Assembly (NCBI RefSeq): GCF_000002235.5
Contig: NW_022145603.1
Span: 33,038,445-33,102,444 of the forward strand
DNA: 64,000 nt
Direction of reading: 5' to 3'
From: Strongylocentrotus purpuratus
Taxonomy: Eukaryota > Echinodermata > Echinoidea > Camarodonta > Strongylocentrotidae
The notes beneath the pieces are model-generated. The model made no database searches and was not told where the DNA came from. It worked only from the letters and a program-made list of their open reading frames with translations. Both the position numbers and the translations under genes were made by a program. Positions 22,380-33,175 of the stretch are shown here, one piece after another. Each line of letters begins with the position of its first letter. The first letter of the stretch is position 1.

Positions 22380-23285
22380 TATATAAATGTGAGTGAATGT
22401 TGATTAAAGGTGCGTACGGTGTATTAACCGTGACTCTCATTCAAAAGTTCCACGCAACATATAGCATATGTTTTGATATTTCAGTCGGTGAAATACATGA
22501 TTTCCCATACAATTCCTCAATGTTCCGTTCTGAATAGCTTTAGAGCTCCGGGGTGGTCAGGTACCACAAAATGATGTTATATTGGTTGATTTGACAAATA
22601 CCTTTTCTAAAACACACTTTTCAATGTCTTTCATGCTCTTAAATCACTTATTTAAAAAATGGGTCCTTAATCCCGAGTTAGGTGTACCTGAGCTGAGACA
22701 TACACTGTTGGTCGCAGGTGGAATAATTTTGTATTACCCCAATTTATGGAATAATTTTGACAATGGTTTATTCCAAATAGATCATGATAATAGAATACAT
22801 TCTCAGATTTCAGTGAATACTAATTTGCGTGTGTTTGTTTTGCTCAGGTGCACCCAAATGATGTAAAATTGGTTGACTTGGCAAGTTTCTTTACTAAAAC
22901 GCACTTCCAAATGTCTTCAGAAAAATATATTTATATCATTCACACCGTAGTTTCATGCTCTTAAATCACTGATTTTAAATATGGGTCCTATTTAACAGAT
23001 TGCTGGTACCTTTTTGGCCTTCAAAGCCTCATACCGAAAATGTATCATAATATTTTGGTACCGGAATTTAGAGATTTACTGTGCTATCATTACATCAGAA
23101 AAAGGTTTCAAAAAGTCTTCTTGACGGTCGTGAGTAGCTGGTTCTTTGGGCCCTTTTGGAGCAATGGGTCCATGTGGTCTGTTTAATTGATTTTTTTCAT
23201 AGATGGATTTCTACACCAAAAAACATTTTCAGCCAAAAATGTTGATCAAAAATGCATATTAAAGACAATGGTGGGCCCCTGTAAT
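22380..23285. repeat. Non-coding stretch with a diverged direct duplication
   Basis: The segment at about 22,556-22,690 recurs in diverged form at about 22,848-23,000 (TTGGTTGA, AAAACACACTTTTCAATGTCTT, CATGCTCTTAAATCACT, ATGGGTCCT). No supported gene. Confidence 0.5.
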
Positions 23286-23289
23286 ATAC

Positions 23290-23560
23290 TATTCTCACAC
23301 GTTTGATTAAAAGTCAAAATTTACAATGGAATTCATGATTTTAAAAAAAGTGAACTCCATTTTCCTGTTGGAGCAGTTTATATACCTTACTAACATGTAA
23401 TCAATGCAGACACTACTCGCTGTAATTCCAATTGTCTGGCTTTTACTCTGGACTTTAACCCAGGAGAACTTTTGTAGGGCGAGTTGAATAGCAGTATAAA
23501 AACAAAATCTTTTCATCGTTATGCGTGAACACGAGATATACACCAGTAGCTGATCCTGGC
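23290..23560 (-). repeat. Inverted dispersed copy of part of the 1.47-kb segment
   Basis: The reverse complement contains GCATAACGATGAAAA, CTCCTGGGTTAAAGTCCAGA and AAGCCAGACAATTG in the same order as about 16,100-16,190 and 32,850-32,950. Confidence 0.6.
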
Positions 23561-23579
23561 TGGAACTAGTGGGAACTTG

Positions 23580-23604
23580 CTCCTAGCCCCCCCCCCCCCC
23601 CAAG
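23580..23604. repeat. Poly-C tract
   Basis: A single run of C of about 15 bases. Similar homopolymer tracts occur throughout the window. Confidence 0.8.
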
Positions 23605-23698
23605 GGGAACAAATGGGGGAAAGGGAAGGAAAGACTAAATATATGATTTGATGACTTTCTATTTTATATTTAGCGGGGTCACTAGCTTGATTTTCGGA

Positions 23699-23999
23699 CT
23701 TATAATAATAATAATAATAATAATATTGGGTTCTTGTATAGCGCTCATGTCTGTTAGACTTGACACTCCTGGCGCTCCTGAATATTATCCTCGCCTTATT
23801 ACGGCTGCCATTACGACGCCCTTAGGCTAGCATTTCAATGAATTAATTCCTGCCGGGTACCCATTAAAATCTCCTGGGTTGAGTGTGGCAAATGTAGATC
23901 AATAACTTGCCAAAGGATATTAGTGCCGCAACGGTACTCGAACCGCGAACCTTGTGATCGATATTCCGGTGACGTATCCACTCGACCACGACACCTCTA
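23699..23999 (-). mobile_element. tRNA-derived SINE with (ATT)n tail
   Basis: On the minus strand the element begins with a tRNA-like head. Box A, TGGTCGAGTGG, is the complement of 23,978-23,988, and box B, GGTTCGAGTACC, is the complement of 23,933-23,944. A 200-bp body follows, then an (ATT)n tail at 23,702-23,725. Both polymerase III promoter boxes are near consensus, so this is the best-preserved SINE in the window. Confidence 0.85.
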
Positions 24000-24069
24000 C
24001 ACCTCTCCCACACCTCCAATCCCCCCCCCCCCCCCTCCCCTCCTGGATCCGCCACTGGGATAGACATTG
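24000..24069. mobile_element. hAT-like terminus, reversed
   Basis: CCTGGATCCGCCACTGGGA at 24,043-24,061 is the reverse complement of the CAGTGGCGGATCCAGG end seen at 702. A poly-C tract adjoins it. Confidence 0.45.
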
Positions 24070-24545
24070 TTATGGAAATTGTGTCGGTAAATATTGCTGC
24101 AAGTAGCTGGTTTCGGCTCATTTTAAATAGTCAACCATGCGATACTCTCTTTTCATGTACTTTTGTATTACAATGCAGCGAAGCCTAGATCACCTCACGG
24201 TGACGTATTGCCATGAAGATGCTTTACAAAACAACGCCTGTTTTTCATAAAAGGATCTGCAATGTTCTTAATTACTGTTCCGTCGGTTAGTTTGATTGAG
24301 AAAACTGTAAGCAGATAACGATGCTATCATTCTTACCTTTGTGTAATATACCATCGTATCAACCACATGGTAAACTCTTCGGATAAAAATCAGAGAGCTA
24401 TTTTCATAGATATATTAGAGTTTTATCGTGAAACAATTTTATGCACTGATTTTTTTAATTGATTTAACAATCTACAAGGGATCGTTGTTGATATATTTGA
24501 ATGGGTCAGAGCATGTTGGTTTATGTGACGGAAATCAGACCAATG
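24070..24545 (+). repeat. Duplicated upstream block of unit B
   Basis: Collinear with 3185-3690 (see that entry). It ends abruptly at about 24,545, where it is joined to the interior of an ANK repeat. The 3690-4250 equivalent with the TATA box and ATG is missing. Confidence 0.8.
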
Positions 24546-27500
24546 AAGTGGAAATATTACATGTCGTTCGTTAAGGAGCACAGATAAATGACAATGATAA
24601 TGCTGGTGAGACAACTCTCCACCGAGCTCCACGCAACGGTCATCTCCGTGTAGGTTAGTATTTTGTTGTTCAAGGTACACAGACTCAGATGGGTGATAAT
24701 GATGGTGAGACACCTCTTCACTGTGCATCACGCGATGGTCATCTTGAGGTTGTTCGGTATCTCGTTGGTCAAGGAGCACAGGTTGATGGAGGCGATAACG
24801 ACGGCCAAAGACCTCTTCACCGTGCAGCACACAATGGTCATATCGATATAGTTAGGTATCTCGTTCTTAAAGGAGCACAGATTGGTAGGGCTATCAAAGT
24901 AATTATTGAACCTCAGTCCAGGAAAACACGCAATACTACCGACGTTATCGAAAGTCTAGCTCGTAACTTGTCGCAAGGACCAACATTTGACCCGGGTACT
25001 TATAATACTAAACATCAAGTGATCAATGGTTCTAAAGCTATTACAGCTTTGTATCTCAATGATCACGGAGATTATAATTGTCAGACACCTATTTACTATG
25101 CATCATGCAATGGTCATCTCGATGTTGTTCGGTTTCTCGCTGGTAAAGGAGCACTGATTGATTACCTACATAGTGGTCATCCGTCACCACTTCACTGTGC
25201 ATCACTCAATGGTCATCTTGATGTAGTTCAGTTTCTCGTTGGTCAAGGACTACAAGTTGATGAATATGATGATGCTCGTCGGACACCTCTTCTATTGGCA
25301 TCACTCAATGGTCATCTCGACGTAGTTCAGTACCTTGTTGGTCGCAATGCAGAGACGATTAATTTGCAAAGTGAGGATGGTCAGACACCTCTTCACTGGG
25401 CATCACTCAATGGTCATCTCGACCTAGTTCAGTACCTTGTTGGTCGCGGAGCACGAATTGATCGTCGAAGTTTGGATGGTCAGACACCTCTTCACTGGGC
25501 ATCACGCAATGGTCATCTCGACGTAGTTCAGTACCTTGTTGGTCGCAGAGCACGAATTGATCGTCGAAGTTTGGATGGTCAGACACCTCTTCACTGGGCA
25601 TCACGCAATGGTCATCTCGACGTAGTTCAGTACCTTGTTGGTCGCAGAGCACGAATTGATTGTCGAAGTTTGGATGGTCAGACACCTCTTCACCGTGCAG
25701 CACACAATGGTCATATCGATATAGTTAAGTATCTCGTTCCTGAAGGAGCACAGATTGGTAGGGCTATCAAAGTAATTATTGAACCTCATTCCAGGAAAAC
25801 ACGCAATACTACCGACGTTATCAAAAGTCTAGCTCGTAAATTCTCCCAAGGACTAACATCTGACCCGGGTAATTATTATACTAGACATCAAGTGATCAAA
25901 GGTTCTAAAGCTATTACAGCTTGGTTTCTCGAAGATCACGTAGATTATAATTGTCAGACACCTATTTACTATGCATCATGCAATGGTCATCTCGATGTTG
26001 TTCGGTTTCTCGCTGGTAAAGGAGCACTGATTGATTACCCACATAGTGGTCATCCGTCACCACTTCACTGTGCATCACTCAATGGTCATCTCGATGTAGT
26101 TCAGTTTCTCGTTGGTCAAGGACTACAAGTTGATGAATATGATGATGCTCGTCGGACACCTCTTCTATTGGCATCACGCAATGGTCATCTTGATGTAGTT
26201 CAGTACCTCGTCGGTAAAAGAGCACAGGTCTTGATTGTTGATAAGCATAGACAGACACCTCTTCACTTTGCATCACGCAATGGTCATCTTGATGTAGTTC
26301 AGTATCTCGTTGGTCAAGGAGCACAGGTTAATGGAGGCGGTCAGACACCTCTTCACTGTGCATCACGCAATGGTCATCTTGATGTAGTTCAGTACCTCGT
26401 TGATTGCGGAGCACGAATTGATTGGCTATGTTTGGATGGTCAGACACCTCTTCACTGTGCATCACGCAATGGTCACCGCGACGTAGTTCAGTTTCTCGTT
26501 GGTCAAGGAGCACTGATTAATATCCTTGATATTAAAGGCCAGACACCTCTTCACTGGGCAGCATACTATGGTCATCATCGGGTAGTTTGGAGCCTCGTCA
26601 ACAACGGAGCACTGATTAGTAAGCGTGATAAACATCGTCGGACACCTCTTTACTATGCATCACACAATGGTCATCTTGGTGTAGTTGATTATCTCCTTGG
26701 AAACGGAGCCCAGTTCAATAACATTGAAACTTATGGTGAAACACCTCTTCACTATGAATCACGTAATGGTCATCTTAAAGTAGTTGAGTATCTCGTTGGT
26801 CGAGGAGCACAGGTTGATAAGTGTGATGATGATGGTGAGACACCTCTTCACTATGCATCACGCAATGGTCATCTTAAAGTAGTTGAGTATCTCGTTGGTC
26901 GAGGAGCACATGTTGATAAGCGTGATAATGATGGTGAGACACCTCTCCACTATGCATTACACAATGGTCATCTTAAAGTAGTTGAGTATCTCGTTGGTCG
27001 AGGAGCACAGGTTGATAAGCGTGATAATGATGGTGAGACACCTCTTCACTATACATCACGCAATGGTCATCTTGTTGTAGTCCAGTACCTCGTCGGTGAA
27101 GGGGCACAGGTCTTGATTGTTGATTAGGATGGTCAGACACCTCTTCACTTTGCAGCATGTTATGGTCATCTTAATGTTGTTCAATATCTATTTCGTCAAG
27201 GAACACGGACTGAGACGGGTGATAATGAAGGTGCGACATTACTTCATACTGCAGCATTCAGTGGTCATCTTGAAGTAGTAAAGTATCTCGTTGATCAAGG
27301 ATGTCAGATTGATCAGCTTGATAAGGATGGTGAGACACCTCTTCACTATGCATCACGCAATGGTCATCTTGATGTAGTTCAGTACCTCGTCGGTAAAAGA
27401 GTACGGGTCTTGATTGTTAATAATGATGGTCAGACACCTATTCACTTTGCAACATGCTATGGTCATCTTAATGTTGTTCAATATCTCTTTCGTCAAGGGA

Positions 27501-27580
27501 CACGGACTGAGACGGGTGATAATGAAGGTGCGACATTACTTCATACTGCAGCATTCTGTTGTCATCTTGAAGTATTCATA
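24546..27580 (+). pseudogene. Ankyrin-repeat pseudogene (about 26 ANK repeats), paralogue of the 4054 gene
   Basis: A single reading frame encodes about 26 ankyrin repeats (GQTPLHxASRNGHLDVVQYLVGxGA). In-frame stops interrupt it at 24,572 (TAA where other repeats have CAA), 24,656 (TAG) and 27,125 (TAG where other repeats have AAG). The longest open part, from ATG 24,689 to 27,127, is 812 codons. The same frame continues intact after the last stop to about 27,572, then leaves ANK sequence within repeat 26 and enters sequence matching 8595 onward of unit A. The promoter, start region and Death-domain exon of unit A have no counterpart. Two repeats carry the same roughly 58-residue non-ANK insert (GRAIKVIIEP...DPGxYxTxHQVIxGSKAIT), through an 873-bp internal duplication (24,821 versus 25,694). 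A shortened ANK-only protein from ATG 24,689 cannot be excluded, so pseudogene is likely but not certain. Confidence 0.75.
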
Positions 27581-29340
27581 CTTTATCTAATATTCTTACC
27601 ATACCTAATTGCGATTTGTTATATACTTGTTCATGTATCTTATAAATGTTTGCTGTATGCGAATTTTGAATATCATGCCTTCATAACTATACATACCATT
27701 CTTGTTCAGAGTACACATGTGTTTGGAAGTCAAAGTTTATTATTGTTTGAAAACAAAGGATTATTGCATAAATTTAGTATCGTTCACAAAATATTTTCAA
27801 AGTAATTGAATTGTACATAGACCATGTAGACTGTTCTAAAATGGTGTAGAAAGAAGATATGATAGTTTTAGTCACATTATTATTTAGTTTAAAAGATTAC
27901 TGTTTAGTTTGAAAGATAATTTTGTTTAGGTTACATGTAGTTTCTGTATGCCTATATGTTTGCGGATTTATTTTATGACAAGCAGGTGATGAGTTTATTC
28001 CGTGTCCATAGTTCATAATTTCAGTATGTCATTTTTTTATACATATTATCTAATTAGAGTTGCTAAATAATTACATGCAGCAATATCTAACAAATGAATT
28101 TGCATATGTTCAGCGTGAGTTACAACAAGGAAATACAGATTAAATCTTTAAACGGCACAAGTTTCAAAGAATCATCTCAAGTGCAATTTCATTACCCTGT
28201 TGTATGTCCCATAGAAATCATTTTAGGATTACGTCATACGTTATTGGCATTCCTATAGGTGATACACAAGGCTATTTAAATTGCTTTGTTATTTTTTAGT
28301 TAGTACTTGCTATTGTATTAAATATTGCTGCGATCACAACACTTTTATAGATTTAGTCGGCGATCCACAAGTTGCAGCCTTTCATCTTTTCCTTATTTTG
28401 ACACCTTGATCAATACAATCACATAAACAGCTGAATAGTAACATGTCTCTTTTGACTCTGTTTTGAATGAAATGAATGCTTAAACCAAGATTAATTTGAA
28501 TAGTCTTTATTTCGATTGAATGAACTCATATGATAATTATCAAGTAACCCGTGAACAGTATTATCAAAAACATGGGCAAAGTCAATTTTCACATGCATTC
28601 TAAAACTGGCTAGTGCTCAGTCGTCCATGATCGTATTTTGATAAGCACCCTATCAATAAAAGACGACATTATTAACAACGGTAACCAGGTAATATATACC
28701 AGTAATTCTGCTGTTTTTTAAGATAATGGGGCTTGAATATGATTTTTTTTTCTTCTGACTTACTCTGTCTTTGGAAATTAAAGTTTAAATTGATGAGAAA
28801 ACCAAGGACCATGTCTATAAGTACAGTGTTAACCACAAAGTATTGAGAAAAGTATAATCTAGGGCTTGTTAATGATTTCGTCAGATGTGCCAAAAATATT
28901 TTCGGGATTTCTTCCTCAACTGATATTAATAAAAAATAACTATTGTTTACAAGCCTTTCGGGGCTCACTAAGCTAACAAGTTATTATGATGAAATTTTAA
29001 AACAAAATCCGTGGCGGTTACAAAAATATTTATTGTTTTCTAAACAATTGGGATGGATGTTCTGTGAGTGAAAGAAGCGATTGGGCGAATTCTTAATACT
29101 AAATTTGAATATGTATATCCACCAAGTGAACGTAAATATATATGTATGTATTATGTATATTGAGGAGGTTAAATGCAATGTAAAAACATGGTTTATAATT
29201 TGTATGAATGTAGCTTTATACGAAACGTATTGTAAAAATCGTCTGTTTTGACTAAATTTATATATTGATCTCAATTGAGATATATTTTTTTTCATTGAAC
29301 CTGTTTTAGGGGGTTTTTTTCTTCAAGTATCTACATTATT

Positions 29341-29375
<35 letters not shown>

Positions 29376-30110
29376 TTAATCTTCATATTTCTCAATTTAT
29401 TAGCTACAACGGTTATGTTCATTTGGTATCAATAGTAGTTTTATTCATATCACGTTAGTAATGCGTATAGATTCCCTAATTACAAAGAGTGTCTTACCTA
29501 GCAACGTTGAAAACAAAGAATCATTTCATTGAACACAGTGCCTTATTTGTAAATTTTCCTCTCTTCTCACAGAATTGTACATAGACTGTTCTAGGATGGC
29601 GAAAACAAAAATTTATCAGTTTTTATCATTACTCATAACGCTTTTTTTATTTTCAAACGTGGTATCATTTTTTCCCATTTTCTCCCATTCAATCGTTTAA
29701 ATTGTAGATATTCATACAAGTGCTTGAAATTCTTGCATATTTTTAATTATCCATTCCTTTACAAACATGTGATGAGTTTATACTTCATAATTTCATGGTT
29801 TTGTTTTATTTCTGTGCATATCCGATAAGGAATGCTATACCTACATGAATATCAAAGTTGTTTACAGTGTGCAAACAGATCATCATCAATTAGTTATTTT
29901 AACAAATCATTGTATTATTTCAAACAGAATTATACACAGATTGCTGTAAATTGAGAGGGCGGGAGTGAGAGTAGTCACTCAGCATTAATGCTTTAAAGTG
30001 GTTTTAACCCGTCTCTATGTTTTCTATATCGACATTATGAAGGTATATGATTTAAACAAGTATCTTCATCTGTCTAATTATCAATCTACAGTTGGTGGGT
30101 AAATCCTGTA
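27581..30110. repeat. 3'-flanking duplicated region of unit B
   Basis: Matches about 8600-11,850 of unit A and lacks the SINEs at 10,240 and 10,604. A (TA)n tract lies at about 29,340-29,377. No gene seen. Confidence 0.75.
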
Positions 30111-30264
30111 CGTTAAGTTACCAGATTGAAATATGTGAAAATTCTCAATCAAGGGTGTCGATTTGTATCCGTGGTCGGGGGGGGGGGGATGACAGGTGCC
30201 AAAATATTTTCGGCAATGGATCAAAGCAACCAAGAGGTAGAAGTGTGTGGCAGGTTGCACCCCC

Positions 30265-31240
30265 TCCCCAAGCGCGTACCCAGGATTTCATTTTAGGGGG
30301 GCGGTAGTACGCGAATCACTTACAGAGCGCGCTGGGTGCAGGGAGGGGGGAGTTCCCCCCTCCCCCGCGAAACGCGGAAGCTTTGACGTTTCATTAGATT
30401 ATTAAAGAAAGAAGACGATTCGATCTACCATTCTCGACTCTTAATCCTTGTTTGAATCAAGTTCCCCTTCCTCCACGCGTAGCGCGGAAGCTCTGACGTT
30501 TCATTAGATTATTACAGAAAGAAGACGATTCGATCTACCATTCTCGACTCTTAATCCTCGTCTGAATTCATTTTCGCCCATCCCGCGCGAAGCGCGGAAG
30601 CTTTCACGTTTCGTTAAATTATTAGAGAAAGAAGACGCTTCGTTGTATCGTGTCCTTGTCTGAATTCAGTTCCTCCCCTCCCGCGCGAAGCTTTGACGTT
30701 TCAATTAATTATTACCCTTAATCCTCGTCTGAATTCATTTTCGCCCATCCCGCGCGAAGCGCGGAAGCTTTCACGTTTCATTAAATTATTAGAGAAAGAA
30801 GACGATTTTTTTGTATCGTGTCCTTGTCTGAATTCAGTTTCCCCCCTCCCGCGCGAAGCGCGGAAGCTTTGACGTTTCATTTAATTATTACTCTTAATCC
30901 ACGTCTGAAATCATTTTCGCCCATCCCGCGCGTAGCGCGGAAGTTTTCACGTTTCCTTAAACTATTAAAAAAAGAAAACTATTCGTTGTATGGTGTACTT
31001 TGACGTTTCAATTAATTATAACTCTTAATCCTAGTCTGAATTCAGTTGCCTCCCTCCCGCGCAAAGCGCGGAAGCTTTACCGTTTCACTAAATTATTAGA
31101 GAAAGAAGACGATTCGTTGTATCGTGTCCTTGTCTGAATTCAGTTTCCCCCCTCCCGCACGAAGCGCGGAAGCTTTGACGTTTCATTTAAATATTACTCT
31201 TAATCCACGTCTGAATTCAGTTTCCCCACATGATGTACGT
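30265..31240 (+). repeat. GC-hairpin satellite array (about 9 units)
   Basis: It starts after GCGCGTACCCAGGATTTCAT and a G-run, and repeats a unit of 90-120 bases: CCGCGCGAAGCGCGGAAGCT, TGACGTTTCA, an ATTATTAGAGAAAGAAGACG block (absent in some units), then GTCTGAATTCAGTTTC. The loop of the GC hairpin varies (GAA, GTA, TAA) while the arms are largely kept. Two unit types, with and without the AGAAAGAAGACGATTCG spacer, alternate irregularly. The same family occurs at 1125-1440. Confidence 0.85.
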
Positions 31241-32814
31241 ATGGAACGTTCGTTCGCAAATCTTTGCATGTACAGCCCGAGTGGTGGATATCATGTTATC
31301 TCCTGGCAGTGCTTGTCGCAATAGCTTCTGGAAAGGAATTGTATACTACTGTTAGAGTTATCGGCCACTAATTAGGCCCATTAGTGACTATACAAAATAT
31401 ATGTTCCTGGCTATTCCTGGCTATTTGGGAATGTGTCAGTTTGCAACAGAAATGGAAAAACGCGAATTATGTTGAAAATCATGTGATAATACGAACATTT
31501 ATAAATCACTTGTATGAAATTTAAAATAAGTCATGGCTGGATTTTATTGGGGGGGGGGCAAGCGCAAGCCCCCCCCCCCCCCCACCAGTACGCCAGTGAT
31601 ATAGGCCTACATCAGCTTTTCAATAAAACAAAAATAAGATGTGAAATAATCTTTCTCCAAAATGAAAAATGTTTTATGAAATATCAGGAAATAAAATGAG
31701 TGAAAAAATAAAAATAAAGATACAATGACGTGAATTTTAAAAAGGGTGAACGGAAACAACATAGCAACTAGTGAACTATCTTATAAGTCATACTGATGTC
31801 CGAAAATCTTTCTCTTTGTCTCCGATCTCATCACGAATTCGTCACAGAGTTTATGTGACTGTCCAGGATTGTTTGATGTGCATTGCAGATTGCTACTATT
31901 GCGCTTCGCGCTTAACATTTAGCTCGTTGCTTTTTAACGCTGCGGCTTTGCATTTGGCGCACTGCATTTCTATGATGCTGTTGATTGAACAAATTGAATA
32001 AATTCATCAATTCCTGATGAAGCCGTATGAGCGAGAATTCAATTTATTCTTGTCTCATATACGGTTGTCTCATTTACTTCGTATATATATATATATATAT
32101 ATATGTATTATGAAAATGAGATAGCAAAATGTGTATATTGATGGTCATCTTGCGAGTAATAACCATTAACTACTCTCATCGGGCTCTAATCATTAATTTT
32201 TCTGTTCATTTTTATTTTATTTTTTATGGTAATTTATTGGGGGGGGGGGGGTGATTGTACAGGCCACCCCCCCCCCCCCCCACCTGAAATATTGGGGGGA
32301 TATATCCCCCCCCCCCCCCATCCCCCCCGGGATCGACACCCATGTTCTCAATTGATTTCAAGATGTTTGAAATCAGGTATAAAATATACATTATGTTTCG
32401 ATGAAATGTTTCATTTCATGTACTATAGTTGTTATTGTACATTAAATAAATTCCTGTGATTCCTAATAACATTTATCCCGGACACAATTTGTATTTTTCT
32501 TTGTTTTTTCACGAAAATAGGTAATATTGAAGAAGAAAAATGCATCGAAGATATTATATTTCAATTTTCCAGTTTGGTTATTTACTTGTAACATCCATTC
32601 ATACATCCTTAAATCAAGTTTTCAAATGTGGTGGACTCAGGATGATCTGGCAGTGGGGGCACAAGTCTGCAAATTCTCTTACAAGCAAGAAAAAATTGAA
32701 TGGGGGGGGGAGGGTCATTATCTTTAAGTTATGCTCATTATTTTCTATTTTTCTGCCTTTTGTCGGGGAAAGGGAGTGTCTAGGAGCACATGCCCATACC
32801 CCCCCCCCCCCAAC
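31240..32814. other. Non-coding stretch rich in G/C homopolymers
   Basis: It contains a reversed element end (CCAGTACGCCAGTGATA at about 31,585), a (TA)n tract at about 32,080-32,104 and long alternating poly-G/poly-C tracts at 32,238-32,335. No supported gene. Confidence 0.5.
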
Positions 32815-33175
32815 CGGCCCCTGGATCTGCCACTGACGTCTATCTAGTGATCATGCATGACGATATGTAGCGATTTATTTATCTTTACCTGCTTTAAACC
32901 TGTTCCCTTAAGCTATCCTGGGTCAAAGTCCAGAGTACAAGCCAGACAAGTGGAATTACATTTATTTCATTTCATTTGTTTTCTTTTCTTCAATAGCGAG
33001 TCTGGAATGCTAACATAGGTAATATTTATGGAGTGTTCCAACGTTTAGACACTTTACAAAGAACCAAGTTTGATCTCACGATGAGAGTCACAAGATTTAT
33101 CTTTTTCATTTCAAAATGATATTTTTGTCGTCATTAAACGAATTGTAAACGCAAGAGGGCCTTATTTATTGATTT
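32815..33175 (+). repeat. Dispersed copy of part of the 1.47-kb segment
   Basis: It aligns with about 16,060-16,420: CCCCTGGATCTGCCACTGACG, AAGCCAGACAAGTG, TTTGATCTCACGATGAGAGTCACA, and CGCAAGAGGGC. It begins next to a GGATCTGCCACTG element end. Confidence 0.65.

Noticed and set aside
24423..27158. Antisense open frames over the ankyrin arrays (HQDDHCVMQSEEV-type peptides)
   Set aside because: They mirror the ANK repeat period on the wrong strand, and the sense frame gives a clear known fold.
32226..32836. Proline-rich or glycine-rich frames in poly-C/poly-G tracts
   Set aside because: Homopolymer-driven, with no conserved features.
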